Shown one piece after another: positions 20,233 to 28,715 of a stretch of 64,000 nt of DNA. The notes below the pieces were generated by a model, which was not told the origin of the DNA, did no database searches, and worked only from the letters and a program-made list of their open reading frames with translations. Position numbers and translations under genes: made by a program. The DNA is from Polyangia bacterium. GTDB lineage: Bacteria > Myxococcota_A > Polyangia > Nannocystales > Nannocystaceae. Position 1 is the first letter of the stretch. Each line of letters begins with the position of its first letter. The DNA lies in NCBI GenBank assembly GCA_030424595.1, contig JAUHWG010000034.1, positions 1 to 64,000 on the forward strand, written 5' to 3'.

Positions 20233-20548
20233 GCGACGTTCCTACGGATTGCGCGGATTCGCGCCGTCTCTCCGTGGGCCCCCCGCTCGGACGCCGCCTC
20301 CTGCGACCACAGGAGCGGCGTTTGACTATGCAAGGAGGGGCGTGGCCCCTGGGTGAGGGTCTCCCCCCGGACCTCCGGGGTATGCGGGCCTCAGTCGCGG
20401 TCGGTCGGCGAGGTGAGACGAACGCCTCCTCGCTCGTCGTTGACCGTGCGCGGGCGGCTATGCGATCGTCGTGGTGCGGGTCGCTCTCGGCACTTCGCCC
20501 GTCGCCCTCGACTTCGACTGCGCCCCCTCGGCTTCGCCCCTCGCTCCC
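20233..20548. other. Intergenic before pseudokinase gene
   Basis: 316 bp. The reading frame of the next gene is open back to 20471, but family-like sequence starts at 20549. An inverted CCGCTCC/GGAGCGG-type pairing lies near 20285-20320. No confident promoter is visible. Confidence 0.35.
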
Positions 20549-23500
20549 ATGACGAATGACGAGAACCGCTCCGCCGACGAGGCGCTCGCGGAGGAGGACG
20601 TCGAAGCAGCGCCTCCCTCCTCTGAGGCCGCCGGCACCGCTGAGAAGAGCGGCGCGGCTGCGGCCGGCGACGCCCAGCCGTCCCTCCGAGAGACCTGGGA
20701 GGCCTTCTCCGCCCCTGGGGAGCCGGCCGAGATCCACGACGCGGTGAGCGACGCGCTCGCCGACGCGCTCTCGGGCGGGGGGGTCGAGCCGACCAGCAGC
20801 CAGTCAGGATCGGCCGTCCTGCCGCCGCCGCCGGATCGCTCGGGGGCGAGCTTCGCGGCCTACGACGAGGACAAGGACGACGGCCCCGAGTTCTTCCGCG
20901 AGACCGTCGCCGACGAGACGCTCGGCTCATCGACCGACTGGCGGGCCCGGCTCGGGACCGCGATCGAGGTCGCCGACCTCGACGAGGACGAGGAGATCGG
21001 CTTCCCGGAGTCGGCCTCGAGCGCCGACCTCAGCGTCCTCGACGACGATGATGATGAGGACGAGCTGCCGCCGCCGCCGCCGAGCGCGAGCACGGAGCTC
21101 CCGTCCGCGCTCCCGTACGAGGTGGAGGACGAGGTCGACAGCGGCCCGCCGATCCTCACGCTGGGCAGCGTCGAGGAGGATCCCGAGGTCATCGAGGAGG
21201 AGATCGTCGACGAGCACGCGAACCTCTCCGGCGACGCGTGGGTCCGGCGCTGGACCAGCGAGATGCAGGCGATCCCCGACGACGACGAGGCGTTGCGGGC
21301 GATGGTCGCCGACGCCGACGCTGAGCGGGAGGCCGCGGAGGCCGAGCCGGAGCCCGCCGCGAGCTCGTCGACCCTGTCGATGAGCGGCGAGATCGTCGAG
21401 TTCGACGGCAACGCGAGCTCGTCGCAGATCTCGCTCAGCGGTGAGCTGATCGTCGTCGATGATGACGATGATGACGATGATGACGACGCGCCGATCGACG
21501 ACGGGGGTCTCGGGGTCGACGACGACGACGACGACGCGGCAGCGGCGAGCCTCGCCGGCGCCGAGCATGACATTCCGATCCCGCGTCCGCGCGCTCTGTG
21601 GATCTCGGATCAGAAGGACGACCCCGCCGATTTCTACGGGGATCCCTTCCCCCTCGATCGCTGGCAGGACACCTCGAACCTGATCGACTACGTCGTCCGC
21701 GGGCTCTATCGCCTGAAGCGGTCGATCGGCCGCGGTGACTCGTTCCGGGTCTTCCTCGCCGAGCGGACCCTCGCCGAGGGCGAGGTCATCATCAAGCTCC
21801 TGGGGCCGGACTACCCGCCGATGGAGGAGCGGGCGGAGCTCTTCCGCGCCGAGGCTCGGATCATGGCCGGGCTCCAGGACCCGCGGATCGCCGAGATCGT
21901 CGACGTCGGCACGACCCGCGACGGCCTCTCCTATGTGGCCCTGGAGCGGCTCCTGGGGCCGAGCCTGAGCGAGCTGCTCGCGCGCGACGGGCCGATGCCC
22001 TGGGCGAAGGCCTCGGCGATCGTCGGCCAGGTGCTCGAGGTGACCAAGACGCTCCACGCGAAGGGGCACACCCACCGGACGATCCACCCCGACAACATCT
22101 ATGTCGTCGGCGAGGAGGACGGCGTCCCGGTGATCCGGATGACGAACGTCGGCTTGACGCCGCTGGTCACCCATTACCGGCGCTCCGACGGCAACCTCGC
22201 GGTCACCCCGGAGGGCCTGCTCGGATCCGCCGAGTACATGGCCCCAGAGGTCGTCAGCGGCAACCTCCCAGGGGTGCAGACCGACGTCTACGCCGCCGGC
22301 GTGCTCCTCTACGAGCTCCTTGCCGGGCGTCCTCCCTTCCTCGGCGAGAGCCTGATGGGCCTCCTGAAGCAGCACCTCTACGAGGCGCCCGAGACCCTCC
22401 GCGGGACGGTCTACGCGGCGGAGATCCCCGACGGGATCGAGAACGTGCTGCTCAAGGCGCTGGAGAAGGATCCGGCGATGCGCCACGCCGGGATCGATCT
22501 CCTCGCCGATGAGCTGAGCGCCGCCGAGCAGCGGCAAAAAGAGCTCGCGCGGGCCAAGAGCCTGCTCTCGGCGGTCGACGCGTCGCTCTGGGGCGACGAC
22601 GAGAAGAGCCTGGTCGACATCGTCGAGCAGCAGCCGGTGTCGAACCGGCAGACCCTGCACGAGGTGCCGATAGCCCCGCTCACCGACGAGGACATGAGCG
22701 TCGAGGAGCGAGCGGCGAAGGACGAGGAGAGCGCGGCGGAGGCGGAGGCCGCTGCGGTCGCCGCTGCGGCGCTGGCCGAAGAAGCGCCTGTACAGGCTTC
22801 GGCCGAGCCGGCGGATGATGGCGGCCTGGTCCGGACCATGAGCATGGTCGTCGGCGCAGCGGCGCTGCTCGTCCTCCTCTTCGTCCTGATCCGCCCCGGC
22901 GGCAGCCAGCCGGAGACGACCACGGGAGGCAGCGGGACGCCGGTCGCCGCCAGCGCAGGCGAGGGCTCTGCGGGCTCGCTCGCGGGGGCGTCGGTCGGCG
23001 AGCCGCGCCCCGATCCGACGGCTGGCGCGGTGCCAGACCCGTCGGAGGGGATGCCGCTGGACCCGTCGGAGGGGGTGCCGCTGGACCCGTCCGAGGGGGT
23101 GCCGCTAGACCCGTCAGAAGGGGCGCCGCTGGACCCGTCGGAGGGTGTGGACCCGTCGGAGGGTTCGGAGGGGGTAGACCCGTCGGAGGGTGTGGACCCG
23201 TCAGAGGGTGTAGACCCGTCGGAGGGTTCGGAGGGTTCGGAGGGTGTGGACCCGTCGGAGGGTGTGGACGCCGAGGCTGCCGAGGAGGCGAAGCCCGAGG
23301 AGGCGAAGCCCGAGGCGGCGAAGAAGACCCCCGCGACCCTCTCCGAGGGGGCGATCCGGGCGAAGCTCAACGGCGTCCGGTCGAAGGTCAAGAAGGCGTG
23401 CGGTCAGGCCAACGGCCTCTTCGCGCCGGTGGGCCTCACCGTCAAGGTGCGGGTCCAGGTCGACGCGAGCGGCAAGGCGAAGGCGACGAACCTGGGCTCC

Positions 23501-23599
23501 AGCGCGACGCTCGGCCGTTGTGTCACCGGCATCGTCGAGAAGATCCGCTTCCCGAAGTCGCGCGAGGGCGGCGTGGTCGTCCACACCTTCAAGATCTAG
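20549..23599 (+). CDS. Membrane pseudokinase with TonB-like C-terminal domain
   Basis: Protein of 1016 aa. Residues 1-380 are very acidic and disordered, with repeated LSMSGEIVEFDG / LSGELIVVDD blocks. Residues 385-680 are kinase-like: lysine 416 in VIIKLLG and the SAEYMAPEVVSG and DVYAAGVLLYELLAGRPPF segments are kept. However, the glycine loop is GRGDSF, the catalytic HRD is HRT (509-511) and DFG reads NVG (533-535), so phosphotransfer is unlikely. A transmembrane helix lies at about 766-782. Ten DPSEG repeats at about 830-910 follow as an extracytoplasmic spacer. The last 90 residues (AIRAKLNGVRSKVKKACG, VRVQVDASGKAKATNLG, LGRCVTGIVEKIRFP) match the TonB/AgmX-like C-terminal pattern. It probably links cytoplasmic signalling to an envelope partner. 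Confidence 0.85.
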   Translation: MTNDENRSADEALAEEDVEAAPPSSEAAGTAEKSGAAAAGDAQPSLRETWEAFSAPGEPAEIHDAVSDALADALSGGGVEPTSSQSGSAVLPPPPDRSGASFAAYDEDKDDGPEFFRETVADETLGSSTDWRARLGTAIEVADLDEDEEIGFPESASSADLSVLDDDDDEDELPPPPPSASTELPSALPYEVEDEVDSGPPILTLGSVEEDPEVIEEEIVDEHANLSGDAWVRRWTSEMQAIPDDDEALRAMVADADAEREAAEAEPEPAASSSTLSMSGEIVEFDGNASSSQISLSGELIVVDDDDDDDDDDAPIDDGGLGVDDDDDDAAAASLAGAEHDIPIPRPRALWISDQKDDPADFYGDPFPLDRWQDTSNLIDYVVRGLYRLKRSIGRGDSFRVFLAERTLAEGEVIIKLLGPDYPPMEERAELFRAEARIMAGLQDPRIAEIVDVGTTRDGLSYVALERLLGPSLSELLARDGPMPWAKASAIVGQVLEVTKTLHAKGHTHRTIHPDNIYVVGEEDGVPVIRMTNVGLTPLVTHYRRSDGNLAVTPEGLLGSAEYMAPEVVSGNLPGVQTDVYAAGVLLYELLAGRPPFLGESLMGLLKQHLYEAPETLRGTVYAAEIPDGIENVLLKALEKDPAMRHAGIDLLADELSAAEQRQKELARAKSLLSAVDASLWGDDEKSLVDIVEQQPVSNRQTLHEVPIAPLTDEDMSVEERAAKDEESAAEAEAAAVAAAALAEEAPVQASAEPADDGGLVRTMSMVVGAAALLVLLFVLIRPGGSQPETTTGGSGTPVAASAGEGSAGSLAGASVGEPRPDPTAGAVPDPSEGMPLDPSEGVPLDPSEGVPLDPSEGAPLDPSEGVDPSEGSEGVDPSEGVDPSEGVDPSEGSEGSEGVDPSEGVDAEAAEEAKPEEAKPEAAKKTPATLSEGAIRAKLNGVRSKVKKACGQANGLFAPVGLTVKVRVQVDASGKAKATNLGSSATLGRCVTGIVEKIRFPKSREGGVVVHTFKI
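23036..23275 (+). repeat. 15-24 bp DPSEG-encoding tandem repeats
   Basis: Ten copies of a GACCCGTCGGAGGG unit, some separated by GTGCCGCTG or TCGGAGGG, encode the Asp-Pro-Ser-Glu-Gly spacer of the pseudokinase. The near identity of the codons suggests recent slippage or unequal exchange. Confidence 0.85.
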
Positions 23600-23780
23600 G
23601 CGGTCTCGTGGGCTGGGTGCCCGCGCGCTCGCTCGCTGCTGAGCTGCTCGGCTAGCTCATGAGGCGTCTCGGGAAGACCGTGGTCGGGTGAGGACAGAGG
23701 CTGAGCCGCTTGGCTAGCTCGTGTGTCGAGAGGATCCTGATCCTAGGGAGAGCGCGGAGGAGTGCTCGTCGGCGGAGCGC

Positions 23781-24671
23781 TCATTCGTCGCGGACCCAGG
23801 CGCTCATGCACCACGTGCCCGAGCCGGGGGCGACGGCGAGGACGTCGGTGTGCGTCGGGACGTGACAATAGGGACCTTCGGCGTCGCCGCCGAGGAAGGA
23901 GCGCCGCGGCGGTGGCGTGACGCCGTTTGTCGCGATCCCGAGCTGGGTGTTGGCGTCGCCGGAGAGCAGGCCGACACAGACCTTCGAGGTCGAGATGAGG
24001 ACGGGGTCAATGTTGACAGTGTGCTCGCCGGGGCTGTCGAGGGGTTCAAACCACTCCTCTGCGATGGGGGCGAGCGCGGGTCGCTGGGCGTTCTCGTCGA
24101 ATTCGTAGATCCTGATCTCCGTGGGCGCAGGGCCCAGTGTGGCGTAGACCTGGAAGCCGACGCGATCGACGATGTAGGGCGGCTCGTTGGGGGGGTCGAA
24201 GCACTCGACCGGGAGGTTGACGGCCGGGACCCCGCCGTTCATGCACCAAAAGGTGGAGGAGCAGGATCCTTCGGCGTAGTGCTTGAGCTCGACGGAGGAA
24301 GGTCCGTCGGTGTCCGAGGTTTCAGAGCCTCCAGAGCCGTCAGTCGAGTCGGTCGAGTCGGTCGAGTCGGTCGAGTCGGTCGAGTCGGTGGCGCCGCTGT
24401 CGGTCGTCGTCGTGTCGCCGGAGAGGCCGGTATCGGCACCGCCGGTGGTGCTGTCGCTGTCGCTGTCGCTTCCGCTTCCGCCGGCGGAGGTGACATCTCC
24501 AGCGCTCTCGCCGACGCTCGCGCCGTAGCTGCCGGCCTCTGTCGCGTCGCTCCCCTGGCTCGCGGTCGACAGGGCCCCGAGTCCGTCGTCGAAGGCGGGG
24601 TTGTCGAGGATGCAGCCGCCGAAGAGCGGGCTGGCGAGGAGGGAGGCTAGGGCGAGGGGAGGGATACGCAT
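23781..24671 (-). CDS. Lipoprotein with Ser/Thr/Asp linker
   Basis: Predicted lipoprotein of 296 aa. The signal peptide MRIPPLALASLLASPLFGG ends at the lipobox Cys. A linker of about 100 residues is rich in Ser, Thr, Asp and Gly, with (STD)n repeats. A C-terminal domain of about 160 residues contains three Cys pairs and several strands (YAEGSCSSTFWCMNGG, VDRVGFQVYATLGPAPTEIRI, SKVCVGLLSGDANTQLG). The domain ends with a CMSAWVRDE motif. I do not recognise the domain; the beta-rich pattern is like many surface carbohydrate- or lipid-binding modules. The start ATG 24671 fits the signal peptide and has a GGAG ribosome site upstream. Confidence 0.8.
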   Translation of the reverse strand: MRIPPLALASLLASPLFGGCILDNPAFDDGLGALSTASQGSDATEAGSYGASVGESAGDVTSAGGSGSDSDSDSTTGGADTGLSGDTTTTDSGATDSTDSTDSTDSTDSTDGSGGSETSDTDGPSSVELKHYAEGSCSSTFWCMNGGVPAVNLPVECFDPPNEPPYIVDRVGFQVYATLGPAPTEIRIYEFDENAQRPALAPIAEEWFEPLDSPGEHTVNIDPVLISTSKVCVGLLSGDANTQLGIATNGVTPPPRRSFLGGDAEGPYCHVPTHTDVLAVAPGSGTWCMSAWVRDE

Positions 24672-24914
24672 GGGACTCGGCGCTCTCCTGCCCCGCACTG
24701 CATGACCTGTGCCGAGCCAGCTCCGCGCTTGTCGACCCGGGGGCCACCGTTGTTCGTCAAGAGATGTCGCAGGCGTGCGCGCAGTTGTTGCAGTGTCGCG
24801 ACAAACCAACAGCGCTCGGTGGCACGACTCCCGCGGCTCCAGGCCTCTGAGGCAGGCCCGGAGGCGACGTTTCCCGGGCTGCGCGAGCGCGAGCGGCTGG
24901 CCGCGGGCTCTGGG
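24672..24914. other. Intergenic, no clear feature
   Basis: 243 bp between two minus-strand genes. On the minus strand a TTGACG lies at about 24760 without a matching -10. No hairpin with a T-run is seen. Confidence 0.35.
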
Positions 24915-25979
24915 CTAGGAGCCGGCGAGGAGCAGGGTCGTTCGGGCTTCGCGGGTGGCGAGGGCGGCCTCGAAGAGGGACCACTGACCGCGGGCGCGGA
25001 GGAGGTTGTGCTCACCGGGGGCGGTGAAGCGGCCGCGGTCCCAGCCGAAGTAGTCCTCGTAGATCGCGTCGGCGGCGAAGCGGGCGGAGAGCTCGAGGGC
25101 GATCCGCTCGACGGCGTGGACGAGGGAGCGGCGCTCGGCGGGGAGGAGGGGCGTGCGCAGGCTGCCCATGTAGCCGTCGACGGAGGCGGCGAAGATGTCG
25201 AGGTCGAAGCGGGCCGCGCTCTGATCCTCGCCGCCGGGGTTGCACCACGAGCGCCAGGCGTCGCCGAGCTCCATCCACAGGGGCATGCGGCCGACGGTGT
25301 CGAGGTCGATGAGGGCGCTGGCCTGGTCGCCGTCGAAGAGGATGTTGCTGATCTTGAGGTCGCCGTGGACGACCCAGCTCCGCCCCTCCTCCGCCTCCGG
25401 CAGCGACTCGGCGGCGGCGAGGATCCGTCCGCCGAGCTCCGCGACGGCGTCGTGGAGGCGGTGGCCTGTCTCGGCGCCGAGCTCCAGGGCGGCGCCGAGC
25501 TTGGCGAGGTGGGCGGGGGTGTCGTGGACCCCGCTTCGGAGGCCGACGAAGGTGTGCCCGAGGTCGTGGAGGGCGCCGTGGAAGCGGGCGATCAGAGCTC
25601 CGGCGCTGCGGGCCCGCGCCGGTCCCCGCTCACCGTCCAGGGAGTCGAAGGTCTGGCCGTCGAGGCGGTCCATCAAGCGCCAGACGCCGCCCTCGCCGAG
25701 GTCGACCCAGGGCAGGCCCTCGCGGCTGGGCACGAGCGTCGGCGAGGGCTCGCCGCGGTCGCGGAGGCGCTCGCTGACGGCGATGATGTTGTCGTGGATC
25801 GCCGGGCTGAAGATCGGGCTGACCCGCTGGAGGATCAGGCTCCGGCCGCCGACCTCGACCGCGAAGGTGAGGTTGATGAGGCCGCCGCTCAGGGGGCGGA
25901 CCTGGGCGCCTTCGAGCCCCGGGTAGGCGGCGAGGGCCGCTCGGATCGTCGCTGGATCGGGCTGTCCGCTGGGCGTCAT
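24915..25979 (-). CDS. APH-family small-molecule kinase (N-acetylhexosamine kinase-like)
   Basis: Soluble kinase of 354 aa with the aminoglycoside phosphotransferase/choline kinase fold. Visible motifs: SGGLINLTFAVEVGG (nucleotide loop), LILQRVSP, HGDLKISNILFD at 205-216 with catalytic Asp207, and ALIDLDTVGRMPLWMELGD with the metal-binding Asp. The pattern HGDLK..N..ID.DT with a late W.ELGDA is that of N-acetylhexosamine 1-kinases and related sugar kinases rather than of antibiotic resistance enzymes. It starts 12 bp after the stop of the POT transporter gene, so the two form an operon. Together they may import and phosphorylate a nutrient such as an amino sugar or peptide conjugate (inference). 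Confidence 0.8.
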   Translation of the reverse strand: MTPSGQPDPATIRAALAAYPGLEGAQVRPLSGGLINLTFAVEVGGRSLILQRVSPIFSPAIHDNIIAVSERLRDRGEPSPTLVPSREGLPWVDLGEGGVWRLMDRLDGQTFDSLDGERGPARARSAGALIARFHGALHDLGHTFVGLRSGVHDTPAHLAKLGAALELGAETGHRLHDAVAELGGRILAAAESLPEAEEGRSWVVHGDLKISNILFDGDQASALIDLDTVGRMPLWMELGDAWRSWCNPGGEDQSAARFDLDIFAASVDGYMGSLRTPLLPAERRSLVHAVERIALELSARFAADAIYEDYFGWDRGRFTAPGEHNLLRARGQWSLFEAALATREARTTLLLAGS

Positions 25980-25991
25980 GGTGGTCCCCCG

Positions 25992-27689
25992 CTACCCCTC
26001 GCCGAGGTGCTCCCGCATCACTCGCTTGAGCCTCGGGAGCATCGCGAAGATCGCCCCGGCCGCGACGACGCAGGCGGCGAAGTTGATGAGGAAGAAGGTC
26101 GACTTGTCGTCGTAGGTGCCCCACAGGCCGGCGAGGAGCCCCGAGAGCTTGTTGCCGATCGCGGTCGAGAGGAACCACCCGCCCATCATCAGCGCGGTGA
26201 TCCGCGGCGGCGAGAGCTTGGAGACGAGCGAGAGGCCCATCGGGCTCAGGCAGAGCTCGCCGACGGTGACGACCAGGTAGGTCGTCACCAGCCAGTAGCC
26301 CGAGATCTTCTCCGCGCCGTTGTCCCCGGCGAAGACCGCGAGGACCATCACCAGGGTCGAGAGGCCGGTGATAAAGAGGCCGAGCGAGATCTTGCCGGGC
26401 GTCGACGGCTCGAGCTTGCGCCGGCGCAGCCAGGCGAAGACCGCGACCACAGCGGGGGTCAGGACGACGATCCAGAAGGGGTTGATCGACTGGAAGAGCT
26501 CGGTCGAGATCAGGTTGAGCCCGCCGTGCTCGGACCCCTCCTTGACCGGCCCGGTCGGCCAATCCTCCTTCGGCATGTTGTCGAAGTAGGTGTCGGGCCC
26601 CAGCTTGGTGATCTTCTCCCCGACGGGGTCGAGCATCGGCACCCCGTGGGTGTCGGTGACGACGATCTCCCGCGGCTCGAGGTCGACCCGCTCGACCATC
26701 CCGAGGGCGTCGGCGACCTCGACGGCGGCCGCCGGCATCTCGCGGTCGGTGTAGTCGCGGGCCCAGATCGTCAGGGCCGTGCCGTTTTGGTGGAAGACCG
26801 CCCAGAAGACGATGACCACGCCCATGATCGAGAGGAGCGCGCCGATCGGCCCCTTCTCCTTCTTCGGCGCCTTCGCCCACAGGGAGATGTAATAGAAGGT
26901 GACCGGCACGCAGGCGAAGAGGAAGGCGTCGTTCGACTGCGAGCCGATGAAGCTCTCCATGCCGAGGGCGCCGGGGAGGAACCACCCGATCGCGCCGAAG
27001 ATAAAGGCCGGGATGAAGACCATGCCGAGGATCTTCCCGGTCGGCATGTCGCCCTCTTCGACCGGACGGAGGACGTCGGCCTCCTTGACGTGCTTTTGGC
27101 CGAAGGCGAACCAGACCAGGCCGATGAACATTCCGACGCCGGCGGCGGCGAAGGCATAGCCCCAGTCGAACTTGTTGCGCAGATAGGCCGCGACGAAGTT
27201 GCAGATAAATGCGCCGATGTTGACGCCCATGTAAAAGATCGAGAAGCCGGCGTCCTTGTGCGGGCGGAAGCGGTCGGTGTCGTAGAGGTTGCCGACGAGC
27301 GCGGAGATGTTCGGCTTAAAGAAGCCGTTGCCGACGATGATCAGGCCGAGGGAGGCCCAGAGGATCGTCATCGACCCGCCCTGGCCGATCGGCACCGCGA
27401 GCCCGAGGTAGCCGAGGCCCATCAGGATCCCGCCGATGAAGATCGACCTGCGGTAGCCGAGGACGCGATCCGCGAGGAGCCCGCCGACGAAGGGGGTCAG
27501 GTAGACGAGCGCCAGGTAGGTGCCGTAGATGTCCGCCGCTTGTGCTGAGTCGATCCCGAGCCCGGTCTTGTCCGGGTTTTGGTCGGTCATGTACAGGACG
27601 AAGATGCCGAGCATCAGGTAGAAGCCGAAGCGCTCCCAAAGCTCGGTGAAGAAGAGTACTGGCAGGCCCTTGGGGTGGTTCTTGAACAT
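25992..27689 (-). CDS. POT/PTR family proton-coupled peptide transporter
   Basis: Inner-membrane transporter of 565 aa with about 14 hydrophobic helices. The proton-coupling signature ExxER is at 16-20 (ELWERFGFYLM). FVGGLLADRVLGYRRSI follows helix 2, and NGFFKPNISALVGNLY is the family's FING-like signature region. GYWLVTTYLVVTVGELCLSPMGLSLV near residue 450 matches the PTR2 signature in helix 10. A long hydrophilic loop of about 120 residues between helices 8 and 9 (residues 290-410) is an extra-cytoplasmic or periplasmic insert. It imports di- and tripeptides in characterised relatives. Paired with the downstream sugar-kinase-like gene, which suggests scavenging of cell-wall or prey material; that part is inference. 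Confidence 0.95.
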   Translation of the reverse strand: MFKNHPKGLPVLFFTELWERFGFYLMLGIFVLYMTDQNPDKTGLGIDSAQAADIYGTYLALVYLTPFVGGLLADRVLGYRRSIFIGGILMGLGYLGLAVPIGQGGSMTILWASLGLIIVGNGFFKPNISALVGNLYDTDRFRPHKDAGFSIFYMGVNIGAFICNFVAAYLRNKFDWGYAFAAAGVGMFIGLVWFAFGQKHVKEADVLRPVEEGDMPTGKILGMVFIPAFIFGAIGWFLPGALGMESFIGSQSNDAFLFACVPVTFYYISLWAKAPKKEKGPIGALLSIMGVVIVFWAVFHQNGTALTIWARDYTDREMPAAAVEVADALGMVERVDLEPREIVVTDTHGVPMLDPVGEKITKLGPDTYFDNMPKEDWPTGPVKEGSEHGGLNLISTELFQSINPFWIVVLTPAVVAVFAWLRRRKLEPSTPGKISLGLFITGLSTLVMVLAVFAGDNGAEKISGYWLVTTYLVVTVGELCLSPMGLSLVSKLSPPRITALMMGGWFLSTAIGNKLSGLLAGLWGTYDDKSTFFLINFAACVVAAGAIFAMLPRLKRVMREHLGEG

Positions 27690-27864
27690 CCGCGCTCCGC
27701 GACCTAAGTCGCGCGGAATCGTCGCAGGAAGGGGACTCTTTTGCTAGCGCTGCGAGCTCGCCTCGCCGGCCGACGGGGCTTGGAGCGTCACAATCTCGGG
27801 CTGCAGAGGCCCGCGTCGACAGGAGGATCCTCCTCCGTCGCCGATGCAGGAGAGCTGGGCTTGC

Positions 27865-28683
27865 CTACTTTGCGCCGGCGTCGAGGCTCTCGAGGCGGGC
27901 CTCGATCGCCCGGATCCTCGCCCGCACGTCGCCGGCCTCGGCGGAGCCGCTCCAGCCCTCGACGAGGTGTGCCATCTGCTCGTCGTACTGGCGGTACATG
28001 ATCCGGGCCTTGCGCAGGCGCTCGGTCTCCGGGGTGAGCTCGTAGCTCTTCTCGTAGACGACCGCGAGGTTGTAGATCACGTTGGTCAGGATCTCCGCCG
28101 TGTCGTCGGTGGGGGACTCGCGGATGAGCTCGTACGCCTCTTTGAAGTTGGCGATCGCCAGGTCGTAGTCGGCGAGCTCAAAGGCCTTTTGCCCCTCGGT
28201 GAAGAGCTTGCGCGCCCGGGCGAAGGCATCCTCGGTCGTCTCGGTCTCGGGCGGGGGGGAGACCTCCTCAGCCGGGGCGGCCTCGTCGGTGTCCTCATCC
28301 TCGGGGGAGGCCTTGAGGTTGGCCTGGCCCGACGGGCCGCTGGCGGCGAGCAACCAGCCGCCCTTGAGGTTGTCGGCGGCGCCGTCACGGCGGAGCTTGA
28401 CGACGACGTCGCGCTCGACCGCCAGGGTCGCCCGGACCTGCTCTCCCTCGGGCCAGGTCGCGACGATCTCCGCGGGCGTGCCGGTCTTGAGCGACCAGCG
28501 ATCGCCGCGCTTGGGCACGTCATTGACGATGACGACCGCATCGCCGGGCTCGGTCACCACCTTGAGCACCGCCCGGTTGCAGCCGAGGGCTGTCGCCAAG
28601 GCGACGACGGTCGCGACGCCGAGGGCGAGCGGGGCTGGGCGCAGCCCCGTCGGGCGCCTTGTGTCGCGTAGGTCTCCGCTCAT
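27865..28683 (-). CDS. Lipoprotein with PEGA-like and TPR-like regions
   Basis: Predicted lipoprotein of 272 aa. The hydrophobic signal ends at ATALGC. Then comes a short beta domain of PEGA-like type (LKVVTEPGDAVVIVNDVPK, WSLKTGTPAEIVATW), a Glu/Pro linker, and a C-terminal pair of TPR-like helices (ARKLFTEGQKAFELADYDLAIANFKEAYEL). PEGA-TPR lipoproteins are common in this phylum and probably scaffold envelope proteins. ATG 28683 is chosen because a TATCCT box lies 12 nt upstream and shares a core with the promoter of the divergent DUF1415-like gene. A palindrome AGGAGGATCCTCCT lies 31 bp beyond the stop (27821-27834). Confidence 0.8.
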   Translation of the reverse strand: MSGDLRDTRRPTGLRPAPLALGVATVVALATALGCNRAVLKVVTEPGDAVVIVNDVPKRGDRWSLKTGTPAEIVATWPEGEQVRATLAVERDVVVKLRRDGAADNLKGGWLLAASGPSGQANLKASPEDEDTDEAAPAEEVSPPPETETTEDAFARARKLFTEGQKAFELADYDLAIANFKEAYELIRESPTDDTAEILTNVIYNLAVVYEKSYELTPETERLRKARIMYRQYDEQMAHLVEGWSGSAEAGDVRARIRAIEARLESLDAGAK

Positions 28684-28693
28684 CGCAGCCGCC

Positions 28694-28705
28694 GTAGGAT
28701 ACACT
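28694..28705. promoter_or_regulatory. Overlapping divergent -10 elements
   Basis: The sequence AGGATACACT contains TATCCT on the minus strand (12 nt before ATG 28683) and TACACT on the plus strand (10 nt before ATG 28716), sharing the TA. This is the second symmetric divergent promoter in the window. Confidence 0.45.
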
Positions 28706-28715
28706 GGCGCCCGGG

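Noticed and set aside
24702..27548. 948-codon plus-strand frame
   Set aside because: It runs antisense through the sugar kinase and POT transporter genes; Glu/Asp/Gly-rich sequence is the mirror of the real codons.
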